Made by a program: the position numbers and the translations under genes
Shown: piece after piece, positions 50,070 through 60,902 of the stretch
How the letters are laid out: each line of letters opens with the position of its first letter
Position numbering within the stretch: the first letter of the stretch is position 1
DNA from: Paracoccus sp. S1E-3
GTDB taxonomy: Bacteria; Pseudomonadota; Alphaproteobacteria; Rhodobacterales; Rhodobacteraceae
Reading direction: 5' to 3'
DNA: 64,000 bases
Assembly (NCBI RefSeq): GCF_013868135.1
Contig: NZ_JACEMU010000004.1
Span: 1,550,001 to 1,614,000, forward strand
The notes under the pieces: generated by a model
What the model saw: only the letters and a program-made list of their open reading frames with translations
Databases searched by the model: none
Told to the model about the DNA's origin: nothing

Positions 50070-50849
50070 GGCCGACTTCCTTCAGGAAGGCGTTCAGGAT
50101 GGCCGCATATTGCGGCGCGGCCTCGACGCAGGGCAGATGCCCGGCGCCATCGATCTCGGCATAGGCGGCACCGGGGATCAGCTGCCCCGAGGCGCGCACC
50201 AGTTCCGGCGGCGTGGAACCGTCGAGGCTGCCGGCGATCATCTGCACCGGCAGTTTCAGCGCGCCCACCTGCCGGCGCAGATCGGCCGCCGCGATTGCCT
50301 GACAGCAGGCGATATAGCCGTCGGCGGGCTGGCGCTCCAACATGCGCTGCCACAGCGCCAGATCCGGCGTGGACCGATAGGCGGGCGAGAACCAGCGCTC
50401 CATCGTCGGTGCCGCCACGACCTGCAGGCCGAATTCCTGAATGGCATTGATGCGGTCGGTCCACATCTGGCTGGTGCCGATCCTGGCGGCGCTGTTGGAC
50501 ACCACCAGCGCCCCCAGCAGGCCCGGATGCTTCAGCGCCAGCGCCTGCCCGATCAGCCCCCCGATGGAGAGGCCGACGAAGACCACATCGCGCAGCGCCA
50601 GCGCGCCGATCAGCCCGGCGGCGTCATCGGCCAACTGGTCGATCGTGTATGGCCCCGCCGGATTGGCGCTGAGGCCATGGCCGCGCTTGTCATAGCGCAC
50701 CAGCCGCAGGCCCGCGGGCAGAAGCGGCAGCAGCCGGTCCCACAGCCTGAGGTCGGTGCCCAGCGAATTGGCGAAGACCACAGCCGGGCCGTCCTTCGGT
50801 CCCTGATCGGCGACATGCAGGCCGATCCCGTTTGCCTCGATGATCTGCA

Positions 50850-50850
<1 letters not shown>
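50062..50850 (-). CDS. pcaD: 3-oxoadipate enol-lactonase
   Basis: A 262-residue alpha/beta hydrolase that opens the enol-lactone to 3-oxoadipate. It has the oxyanion segment FANSLGTDLRLWD near residue 26, the nucleophile elbow GLSIGG (catalytic serine near residue 94), an acid in GSLDGSTPP near 207 and the catalytic histidine in IDGAGHLPCVE near 237. It starts at the last base of the pobA stop. The pathway beyond this point (PcaIJ, PcaF) is not encoded in the window. Confidence 0.95.
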
Positions 50851-53655
<2,805 letters not shown>

Positions 53656-53902
53656 GTCCGCCCCCGCACCGTCCAGACGCGCGCAACGCTAAGCCGCGCA
53701 GCCGGCCCGCGCAAGCGCCACCACCGGGATCGCGTCCGGCACCCGGATCACGGCCCGAGCGCAATCCTGCCTGAACCCCGTGCCATCGCGGGCCGTTCCG
53801 GTTCCGGAAACGGGGCGTTCGGCGCAGGATGATTGACTCTGCCGGGCGATTCCTCTCGTCATGGGGACAGTCTGCGGATTCACGATCAACAGGGAGGCTG
53901 CC

Positions 53903-54532
53903 GTGACCACGCTTTATTATGCCCTCGGGGCTTGCTCGCTTGCGCCGCATATCGTGCTGGAATGGATCGGCGCGCCATACGAGGCGGTGAAGGTCCAATA
54001 CGGCTCGAAGGAACTGCTGGCGGTCAACCCGGCGGGCGCCGTGCCGACCCTGCGCGAGGATGACGGCTGGCTGCTGACCCAGGCCGGCGCGATCCTGGAA
54101 TACCTGGCCGAAAAGCACCCCGAGGCCGGGCTGTCTGGCGGCGATACCCTGCGCGAAAAGGCCGAGGCGCATCGCTGGTCATCCTTCTTCACTAGCGACA
54201 TGCATGCGGCCTTCTGGCCGATCTTCCTGCCTCAGCGCTATACAACCGACAGCAGCGAGGCCGCGAAGAAAGATGTCGTGGCCGCCGGGCAGAAGCTGGT
54301 CCAGAAGCAGCTGGGCATCCTGAACGACCACCTGGAAGGGCGCGACTGGATACTGGGCGAGGGGCGCGGCAAGCGCTCGGTCATCGACGCCTATGCCTTC
54401 CCGATGATCCGCTGGGCGGTGAAGGTTCTGCCTGACGGCATCACCGCCTTTCCGAACGTGCAGGCGCTGCTTGACCGGATTGCCGACGATCCGGCGGTCC
54501 AGAAGGTGCTGGCGGCCGAGGCGGCGGCATGA
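53903..54532 (+). CDS. Glutathione S-transferase (GTG start)
   Basis: A 209-residue GST: thioredoxin-like domain (TTLYYALGACSLAPHIVLEWIG; NPAGAVPTLREDDGWLLTQAGAILEYLAEK) and an all-helical C-terminal domain. GTG at 53903 is the likely start, 5 bases after a strong AGGGAGG site at 53891-53897; the ATG at 53861 has no such site and would add an atypical 14 residues. Its last codons overlap the fusion gene (ATGA), so it leads the quinone/electrophile operon. It probably conjugates glutathione to reactive quinones or electrophiles; the precise substrate is not known. Confidence 0.9.
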   Translation: MTTLYYALGACSLAPHIVLEWIGAPYEAVKVQYGSKELLAVNPAGAVPTLREDDGWLLTQAGAILEYLAEKHPEAGLSGGDTLREKAEAHRWSSFFTSDMHAAFWPIFLPQRYTTDSSEAAKKDVVAAGQKLVQKQLGILNDHLEGRDWILGEGRGKRSVIDAYAFPMIRWAVKVLPDGITAFPNVQALLDRIADDPAVQKVLAAEAAA

Positions 54533-56061
54533 CCACCGGCATCCACCACGTCACCGGCATCACCCGGCGGGTGCAGGCCAATGTGGATTTCTATCTGGGC
54601 TTTCTGGGTCTTCGGCTGGTCAAGCAGACCGGCGGGTTCGAGGATGCCGAACAGCTGCACCTGATCTATGGCGATCAGGCTGGAACCCCCGGCAGTCTGG
54701 TGACCTTTCTGGTCTGGGAAGACGGGGCCGCGGGCCGGACCGGGCTGGGGCAGGTGTCGGAAATCGCCTTCGCGGTGCCGCCTGACAGCATCGGTGAATG
54801 GCTGCAACGCGCCATGGCGGCGCGCCTGCCGGTCGAGGGGCCGTCGCGCGAATTCGGCGAAACCGTGCTGCGCCTGAAGGACCCCGATGGGATCATCGTC
54901 AAGCTGGTCGGCGTCGACATGCCCGCGGCGGCCCCGCTGCCCGACCCGATCGCGCCCACCCGCATTCGCGCCGTCACCCTGCTGACCGACAATCCGCAGG
55001 CGACATCGGATTTCGCGGCCCGCTTCGGCTATCGCCCCCACCGGACCGAGGTGAACACCCATCGGATGATCTCGGACACCGACGCCGTCGATGTGCGCGA
55101 TGCGCGCGGATATTTCCCCGGCATTCCGGGCGCCTCCATCTTCGATCACGTCGCCTTCCGCGCCCCCGACGCCGAGGCCGTGCGCCAGATGCGGCTGTCG
55201 CTGCGCGATGTCGACAGCGCCACCAATGTCCATGACCGCAAATATTTCCTGTCGCTCTACGTCCGCGAACCGGGGGGGACTCTGTTCGAATACGCGACCG
55301 ACGCCCCCGGCATGACCGTGGACGAGTCGCTGGAGCATCTGGGCGAGACCCTGATGGTCCCCCCGCGCGAGGCGTCGCGGACCGAGGACCTGCGCGTCAT
55401 GCTGCCGCAATTCGCCCGGCCGGGCGAGGAAAGGATGCCGATGCGCGATCTGCCCTTCATCCATCGCTTCCATACGCCCGAAGATCCCGACGGCAGCACC
55501 ATCGTGCTGCTGCACGGGACTGGCGGCAACGAGACCGACCTGATGCCGCTGGCGTCACGCCTGAACCCGCGCGCGACGCTGCTGGGGGTGCGCGGGCGAT
55601 CGACCGAGGAAGGCATCAACCGCTGGTTCCGTCGCTTCGACGCGGTGACCTATGACCAGGCCGACATCGCCGCCGAGGCCGAGGCCTTCGCAGGTTTCAT
55701 CGACGGAGCCATTCGCGGCTATGGGCTGGAACGCGACAAGCTGGCATTTCTGCGCTATTCCAACGGTGCCAACCTGCTGGGTGCGATCATGCAGCTGCAT
55801 CCGGGCGTGGTCGGCCGCGCCCTGCTGCTGCGCGGCGTGCAGGTGCTGGAAGACCCGCCCGCCGCAGATCTGACCGGCACCGGTGTGCTGATGCTGAACG
55901 GCGCCCGCGACCCGTTCAGCCGCATGGCCCCGGCGCTGGAAAAGGCGCTGGCGACCGGCGGCGCCGAGGTCGATGCCCGCATCATCGAGGCCGGGCATGA
56001 ACTGTCGCCGACCGATCTGGCCGCCGGCTCGGAATGGCTGGCCGCACAGGGGGTAAACTGA
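54529..56061 (+). CDS. Fused VOC ring-cleavage dioxygenase and alpha/beta hydrolase (MhqO-MhqD type)
   Basis: A 510-residue two-domain protein. Residues 1 to about 300 form a VOC dioxygenase like Bacillus MhqO and LinE: GIHHVTGITRRVQANVDFYLGFLGLRLVKQT at the start, metal ligands by position H7, H207 (FDHVAF) and E254 (LFEYATD). Residues about 310-510 are an MhqD/YodD-like carboxylesterase: oxyanion HGTGGNE near 329, nucleophile S411 in RYSNGANL, acid D461 (GARDPFS) and H490 (AGHELS). The elbow is RxSxG instead of GxSxG. Separate mhqO and mhqD genes in Bacillus respond to quinones; fusion suggests that the cleavage product is passed to the hydrolase. The start overlaps the GST stop by 4 bases. 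Confidence 0.88.
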   Translation: MTTGIHHVTGITRRVQANVDFYLGFLGLRLVKQTGGFEDAEQLHLIYGDQAGTPGSLVTFLVWEDGAAGRTGLGQVSEIAFAVPPDSIGEWLQRAMAARLPVEGPSREFGETVLRLKDPDGIIVKLVGVDMPAAAPLPDPIAPTRIRAVTLLTDNPQATSDFAARFGYRPHRTEVNTHRMISDTDAVDVRDARGYFPGIPGASIFDHVAFRAPDAEAVRQMRLSLRDVDSATNVHDRKYFLSLYVREPGGTLFEYATDAPGMTVDESLEHLGETLMVPPREASRTEDLRVMLPQFARPGEERMPMRDLPFIHRFHTPEDPDGSTIVLLHGTGGNETDLMPLASRLNPRATLLGVRGRSTEEGINRWFRRFDAVTYDQADIAAEAEAFAGFIDGAIRGYGLERDKLAFLRYSNGANLLGAIMQLHPGVVGRALLLRGVQVLEDPPAADLTGTGVLMLNGARDPFSRMAPALEKALATGGAEVDARIIEAGHELSPTDLAAGSEWLAAQGVN

Positions 56062-56834
56062 TGGTGAAAACCGTTCTCATCACCGGGGCGGGGTCGGGCT
56101 TCGGCCGGGGCGTGGCGCTGGGTCTGGCGCGCGCCGGGCATGATGTCATCGCCGCCTGCCATATCTGGCCGCAGGTGACCGAGTTGCGCGCCGCCGCCAG
56201 GGCCGAGGGACTGGCGCTGCGCGTCATCAAGCTGGACGTTCTGTCCGAGATCGACCGCAACCACGCGCTCGATCTCGATTTCGACGTGCTGTTCAACAAT
56301 GCGGGGATCATGGAATCCGGCCCGGTGGTCGAACTGCCGCCCGAAATCGTGCGCAGGGTCTTCGACACCAATGTCTTCGCGGCGCTGGAAATGGCGCAGG
56401 GCGCGGCGAAGAAATTCATCCGCAAGGGCGCCGGCCGGATCGTCTGGACCTCGTCGGTCGCGGGCTTGGTGAAAGTGCCCTGGGACGGGGCTTATTCCGC
56501 GACCAAATACGCGGTCGAGGGGTTCTGCGCCGCCATGCGCGAGGAACTCGCCCCCTATGGTGTGCAGGTCTGCACGGTCAATCCGGGCGCGTTCCGCACC
56601 GGCTTCAACGATACCGGCATGGAGGCGCAGGACCAGTGGTGGGATCAGGGCGAACGCGTGATGGATCACTGGCCGGTGCGCGAACTGACCCGGCAGGCCG
56701 ATCCGGCCGAGATGATCGCCGCCATGATAGAAGTCATTACCGCCGACCACCCGCCCTACCGCACGGTGCTGCCCAAGGCGGCCGAGGAGATGGCCAGGCG
56801 CGAACAGGCTGAAGAATGGGACAAGCACCTATGA
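56061..56834 (+). CDS. Short-chain dehydrogenase/reductase
   Basis: A 257-residue classical SDR: the NAD(P) motif TGAGSGFGRG near residue 8, NNAG near 79, catalytic serine in TSSVAG and YSATK near 142-146 with Tyr and Lys. The ATG overlaps the last base of the fusion gene stop; a start at 56034 within the upstream gene is less likely. By operon position it may reduce a carbonyl formed during quinone or aldehyde detoxification, but the substrate is not identifiable. Confidence 0.9.
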   Translation: MVKTVLITGAGSGFGRGVALGLARAGHDVIAACHIWPQVTELRAAARAEGLALRVIKLDVLSEIDRNHALDLDFDVLFNNAGIMESGPVVELPPEIVRRVFDTNVFAALEMAQGAAKKFIRKGAGRIVWTSSVAGLVKVPWDGAYSATKYAVEGFCAAMREELAPYGVQVCTVNPGAFRTGFNDTGMEAQDQWWDQGERVMDHWPVRELTRQADPAEMIAAMIEVITADHPPYRTVLPKAAEEMARREQAEEWDKHL

Positions 56835-57115
56835 CAAAGATCACCACCACCGCCCGCTTCAACGCCCTGCCCGGCAAGGGCGACGAACTGGTGCCCCTGC
56901 TGGCCGAGCTGTCCGAACACAGCCGGGGCGAGCCGGGCAGCGCCGGCTATGGCTATTTCCGCAAGGGCGATGAATTCCTGTCCATCGAACATTGGACCAG
57001 CCGCGAAGCCGAGGCCGCCCATAACGATACGGACTATCTGCGCGAGATGCTGCAGAAGATCCTGCCGCTTCTGGCCGGCCGCCCCGAGGTGACGCGCTGG
57101 GAGCAGGTGGCCTAA
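56831..57115 (+). CDS. Antibiotic biosynthesis monooxygenase (ABM) domain protein, quinol monooxygenase-like
   Basis: A 94-residue single ABM domain, like E. coli YgiN: TKITTTARFNALPGKGDELVPLLAELSEHSRGEPGSAGYGYF, with the central FLSIEHWTSREAEAAHNDTDYL. Small ABM proteins oxidise hydroquinones without cofactors or help quinone cycling. The start overlaps the SDR stop (ATGA). It ends in a 4-base convergent overlap with the FMN reductase gene. Confidence 0.87.
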   Translation: MTKITTTARFNALPGKGDELVPLLAELSEHSRGEPGSAGYGYFRKGDEFLSIEHWTSREAEAAHNDTDYLREMLQKILPLLAGRPEVTRWEQVA

Positions 57116-57651
57116 AGGGTCGCCGAATAGCCTGCAATGAAATCACGCAGGGCAGCGCGGGTGCGGTCGTCGGTGAGGTTGCCGTTTTCGTCGAAAAGGC
57201 CGCCCGCGCGCGACACCAGCATCCGCCCCTCGGCCCAAAGCTCGGCCTTCAGGGTGCGCAGGACCGGCAGCCAGGCATTTTGCGACAGCACCGTGCCGAA
57301 GCCGCCGGGCGAGGCGCCCAGCACCGCCACCGGCTTGCCGACGAAATAGTCCAGCCCCGGCCCGCGCGACATCCAGTCGATGGCGTTCTTGAACACACCG
57401 GGCATGCCGTTGTTGTATTCCGGCGTCACCAGCAACAACCCGTCCGCCGCCTGCAGCTGCGCCTGAAGCCGCTGAACCGAGGGTGGCAGACCATGGGCCG
57501 CTTCCTCGTCGGCATTATACAAAGGAACCTCGAGGATGGAGCCGATCTCGATTTCGGTGCCCTCGGGGGCGAGATCGCGGGCGGCGCGCAGCAGGCCCGC
57601 ATTGAAAGAGCCTTTGCGGAGGCTGCCGGAGAGGCCGAGAATCTGGGGCAT
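57112..57651 (-). CDS. NAD(P)H-dependent FMN reductase (chromate/quinone reductase family)
   Basis: A 179-residue flavodoxin-like reductase. It starts PQILGLSGSLRKGSFNAGLLRAA, with the FMN phosphate loop, and has VTPEYNNGMPGVFKNAIDWMSRG near residue 73 and VLGASPGGFGT near 107, the ChrR/YieF signature. Relatives reduce quinones by two electrons and so protect from redox cycling. The ATG at 57651 is preceded by AGGAGAAGAAC. Convergent with the ABM gene. Confidence 0.92.
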   Translation of the reverse strand: MPQILGLSGSLRKGSFNAGLLRAARDLAPEGTEIEIGSILEVPLYNADEEAAHGLPPSVQRLQAQLQAADGLLLVTPEYNNGMPGVFKNAIDWMSRGPGLDYFVGKPVAVLGASPGGFGTVLSQNAWLPVLRTLKAELWAEGRMLVSRAGGLFDENGNLTDDRTRAALRDFIAGYSATL

Positions 57652-57773
57652 GTTCTTCTCCTGCATCAGGGTGTGCCACCCGGTATCGCATTTTGCAGGA
57701 GAAAGAATCAATCATGTCAGAACGGGCACGTCCGAACGGGCAAGCTTTGTCCGCCTGCCCGCCGGCAACACAT

Positions 57774-57798
57774 CGCCGCCGGAAGGTCTCCGGCGGCG
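57774..57798 (-). terminator. GC-rich hairpin after the MFS gene
   Basis: A perfect 10-base-pair stem (CGCCGCCGGA / TCCGGCGGCG) with a 5-base loop, about 24 bases past the MFS stop on the minus strand. No T-run follows, so it may slow polymerase or mark a factor-dependent terminator only. The remaining 57652-57821 gap contains the promoter of the FMN reductase gene and no other gene. Confidence 0.4.
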
Positions 57799-57821
57799 CA
57801 CTCGTTACTTGGTCACGCGGA

Positions 57822-59015
57822 TCAAGTGCTGTAGCAGCTGTTTGGTTCCACGGTGCGTCGCCGCGCAACCGCAACAAGTGACAATGCTGCAACAGCAAGT
57901 GCTCCGCCCGCAACCGGCACCGCGGCATAGCCATAGCCGAGCGCGATCACCGCGCCGCCGATCGCCGCACCGATCGCATTGCCCAGGTTGAACGCCCCGA
58001 TGTTGACCGAGGACGCGAGACCCGGCGCGTCATGCGCGGCCTGCATGACGCGGGTCTGCACAGGCGGCACGATGGCGAAGGCGGCGATCCCCCAAACCAT
58101 CAGCGTGATCGCGGCCGTGACCCGGCTGGTCAGCAGAAACGGCATCGCCAGCATGATGACCGCCATCGCCGCCAGGAAAATCGCCGTGGCCCCTTCGGGC
58201 GACCAGTCGGCCAGCTTGCCACCCAGCCAGTTGCCGACGGTGAAGCCGATGCCGATCAGCGCCAGCGCCAGCGTCACGAAGCTGCCCGAGGCCCCCACCA
58301 AGTCTTCCAGCAGCGGCGCGACATAGGTATACAGCGCGAATGTCCCGCTGAACCCCAGCATGGTGATCAGGATCGAGATCACCACCTCGGGCCGGATCAG
58401 CACGCGCAGCTCACGCCGGACATTGACGGGCTGGCCCGGCGCGCCCTTGGGCAGCGCAAACCTCAGCGCGGCGATGGCGACCAGCCCAAGGGCGGAAGTC
58501 CCCGCGAAGGCCATGCGCCAGCCGATCTGCTGGCCGATCCAGGTGGCAGCGGGCACCCCGCCGATATTGGCGATGGTCAGGCCCATGAACATGACGGCCA
58601 CCGCGCTTGCCTGCTTCTCCTTCGGTACCACGCTGGCGGCGACAACTGCGCCAAGGCCGAAAAAGGCGCCGTGATTCAGGCTGGTGACCACGCGGGCGGC
58701 CAGCAGCGTCCAGTAATCCGGCGCCAGCGCCGACAGCAGGTTGCCGATGGTGAAGATCCCCATCAGCGCCATCAGCGCAGTGCGTTTGCCAAAGCGGCTG
58801 AACAGCAGCGTCATCATCGGCGCACCAACCATCACCCCGATGGCATAGGCGCTGATCAGCATCCCGGCGGTGGGAATCGAAACCCCGATCCCCTCGGCGA
58901 TCACCGGCAGCAGCCCCATGGGCGAAAACTCAGTGGTGCCGATCCCGAAGGCGCCGATGGCCAGGGCCAGCAGCGCCCAGGTCGCGCGGGACCCGGTTGC
59001 ATCATTCGTCATCAT
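57822..59015 (-). CDS. Major facilitator superfamily efflux transporter (DHA1, AraJ/YdhP-like)
   Basis: A 397-residue protein with 12 predicted helices. The N-terminal ALAIGAFGIGTTEFSPMGLLPVIAEGIGVSIPTAGMLISAYAIGVM region, split over two helices, and GHAFF-like LNHGAFFGLGAVVAASVVPKEKQ near residue 110 are DHA1 (AraJ, YdhP, PbuE-type) features. It probably exports a small molecule, perhaps a quinone or drug, given its neighbours. Of the adjacent ATGs, 59015 is set by AGGAG 5 bases upstream. The aldo-keto reductase gene upstream ends at 59044. Confidence 0.9.
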   Translation of the reverse strand: MMTNDATGSRATWALLALAIGAFGIGTTEFSPMGLLPVIAEGIGVSIPTAGMLISAYAIGVMVGAPMMTLLFSRFGKRTALMALMGIFTIGNLLSALAPDYWTLLAARVVTSLNHGAFFGLGAVVAASVVPKEKQASAVAVMFMGLTIANIGGVPAATWIGQQIGWRMAFAGTSALGLVAIAALRFALPKGAPGQPVNVRRELRVLIRPEVVISILITMLGFSGTFALYTYVAPLLEDLVGASGSFVTLALALIGIGFTVGNWLGGKLADWSPEGATAIFLAAMAVIMLAMPFLLTSRVTAAITLMVWGIAAFAIVPPVQTRVMQAAHDAPGLASSVNIGAFNLGNAIGAAIGGAVIALGYGYAAVPVAGGALAVAALSLVAVARRRTVEPNSCYST

Positions 59016-59043
59016 CTCAACTCCTGAAAACTCCGGCCGCGCC

Positions 59044-59868
59044 TCAGACGTCCCAGTCGGGCGCAAGGTCGGGCGGGCTGACGATCCGCCCGTCGGGACG
59101 GCTGAGGCCCGCGATGGCCGCCATGTCTGCGGCCGAGAGCGTAAAGTCGAAAACGTCGAAGTTTTCGGCCACCCGGCCCGGATTGGCGGTTTTCGACAGC
59201 GCGATGAACCCCTGCTGGATCAGCCAGCGCAACGCCACCTGCGCGGCGCTCTTGCCGTAAGCCGCGCCGATCTTCTGCAGCACCGCATCCTTCGGCACCG
59301 CGCCATCGGCCATGGCGTAATAGGCGGTGATCGCCACCCCCAACTCGCGCGCAGTCGCCACGATCTTCGCGTTGTCGATATAGGGGTGCAGTTCGATCTG
59401 GTTGGTCACGATGGGCGCCGGGCTGATGGCCACGCTTTCGCGCAGCTGGGCGGCGTTCTGGTTGCTGACCCCGATGAAGCGCGTGCGGCCCGCGGCCTGC
59501 ACTTCGTTGATCAGCGCCACCTGTTCGGCAACCGGCACCTTGTCGGCAGGCCAGTGCAGCAGCAGCAGGTCGACCCGATCAACGCCCAGCTTTTCCAGGC
59601 TTTCGTCGACCGAGGCCGCGAACGGACCCTTGGCGTATTTGTCAACCCAGACCTTGGTGGTCAGGAACAGATCCTCGCGCCTGGCACCGGCCGATTTCAG
59701 GGCGCGGCCCAGGGCGGCCTCGTTGCCATAGATCTGGGCGGTGTCGAAATGGCGGAAGCCCGCGTCGAGCGCGGCGCCGATCACCGCCTCGACCTCGGCA
59801 TCGGACATGCGGAACACACCGAAGCCGAGCGCCGGAATCCTCGCACCGTGAGCGTTAACATATTCCAT
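59044..59868 (-). CDS. Aldo/keto reductase, 2,5-diketo-D-gluconate reductase-type
   Basis: A 274-residue AKR with the complete catalytic tetrad: Asp and Tyr in FDTAQIYGNE near residue 42, Lys in TTKVW near 70 and His in LLLLHW near 104. The C-terminal ALSKTANPGRVAENFDVFDF is the NADPH-binding segment. The ATG at 59868 has AAAGGA upstream. It lies 28 bases before the MFS gene, probably the same transcript, and is divergent from a LysR regulator. Confidence 0.92.
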   Translation of the reverse strand: MEYVNAHGARIPALGFGVFRMSDAEVEAVIGAALDAGFRHFDTAQIYGNEAALGRALKSAGARREDLFLTTKVWVDKYAKGPFAASVDESLEKLGVDRVDLLLLHWPADKVPVAEQVALINEVQAAGRTRFIGVSNQNAAQLRESVAISPAPIVTNQIELHPYIDNAKIVATARELGVAITAYYAMADGAVPKDAVLQKIGAAYGKSAAQVALRWLIQQGFIALSKTANPGRVAENFDVFDFTLSAADMAAIAGLSRPDGRIVSPPDLAPDWDV

Positions 59869-59968
59869 TCTGCGTATCCTTTCAGTCCGGCCGTCACACG
59901 GCCTTTGCATGAACCGACAGATACCCTTTCGATGTTCGCTTGATAATCATCCCGAAAGCCACATTATC

Positions 59969-59985
59969 TGTGAAGCAACTTCACA
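59969..59985. promoter_or_regulatory. 17-base palindrome TGTGAAG-CAA-CTTCACA, operator candidate
   Basis: A perfect 7-base inverted repeat with a 3-base centre lies between the divergent aldo-keto reductase and LysR genes, 15 bases before the LysR ATG. Position and symmetry suggest an autoregulatory site of that LysR protein or another dimeric regulator controlling both promoters. Confidence 0.6.
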
Positions 59986-59999
59986 AATCAGGCGCAAGC

Positions 60000-60902
60000 A
60001 TGGACAATCGGGCGGGCGAAATGCAGGTCTTCCTGCGCGTGGTCGAGGCGGGCAGCTTTTCCGAGGCCGCCCGCGCGCTGATGATGACGCCTTCCACCGT
60101 CAGCAAGCTGATTGGCCGGATCGAGGCCCGGCTGGGCGTGCGCCTGCTGGAGCGGTCGACCCGGCGCCTATCGCTGACCGATGAAGGGCAGGTCTATTAC
60201 GACCGCAGCCAAGCCCTGTTGGCCGAACTGGAGGATATCGAACGCGACCTGTCCAAGGGCGCCGCGCAGATGGGCGGCACGGTGCGGGTCAGCAGCTCGG
60301 TCGGCTTCGGGATGGTCGGACTGGAGCCGCTGCTGCCGGCCTTCTGGCAGGCCTACCCCAACGTCGCCATCGACCTGTCGCTGTCAGACGAGCTTGTGGA
60401 CCTGTATCTCGACCGCACCGATGTGGCCTTCCGGGTGGGTGCGCTGCCCAATTCCAGCCTGACGGCGGTCAAGCTGGGCACCGCCGCGCGCAGGATCGTG
60501 GCAGCGCCCAGCTATCTGGCCCGGCGCGGCACGCCGCGGTCGCTGGACGATCTGGCGGGGCACGAAATGCTGGGCTTCAGTTTCCGGAGGTCCGCAGCAA
60601 TGGCGCCGCTGCGCGACACCGGGCGCAGCATCGACCGGCGCGGGGCCCTTCGCCTGACCGCCAATAACGGCGAGTCGGTGCGCCGCATGGCCATCGCCGG
60701 CATGGGCGTGGCGCGCATGGGCGAGTTCCATATCCGCGATGATCTGGCCGCCGGCCACCTGACCGAGATCCTGCCCGAAGCAACCATCGGCGATACCGAG
60801 GACATCCACGCCGTCTTCCCCGGCGGCCGCAACGTCCCGCACCGGGTCCGCGCATTCCTGGACTTCATGACCCCTCGGTTGCGGGCGTTTCTGGACGGTT
60901 AG
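60000..60902 (+). CDS. LysR-type transcriptional regulator
   Basis: A 300-residue LysR protein: winged helix GEMQVFLRVVEAGSFSEAARALMMTPSTVSKLIGRIEARLG (residues 5-46), then an effector domain of the CrgA/PA2547-like group (TVRVSSSVGFGMVGLEPLLPAFW). Divergent from the aldo-keto reductase/MFS pair, which it probably regulates. The ATG at 60000 gives the usual length; the frame open from 59940 runs through the palindrome and is unlikely to be translated. It overlaps the next LysR gene by 38 bases, tail to tail. Confidence 0.9.
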   Translation: MDNRAGEMQVFLRVVEAGSFSEAARALMMTPSTVSKLIGRIEARLGVRLLERSTRRLSLTDEGQVYYDRSQALLAELEDIERDLSKGAAQMGGTVRVSSSVGFGMVGLEPLLPAFWQAYPNVAIDLSLSDELVDLYLDRTDVAFRVGALPNSSLTAVKLGTAARRIVAAPSYLARRGTPRSLDDLAGHEMLGFSFRRSAAMAPLRDTGRSIDRRGALRLTANNGESVRRMAIAGMGVARMGEFHIRDDLAAGHLTEILPEATIGDTEDIHAVFPGGRNVPHRVRAFLDFMTPRLRAFLDG

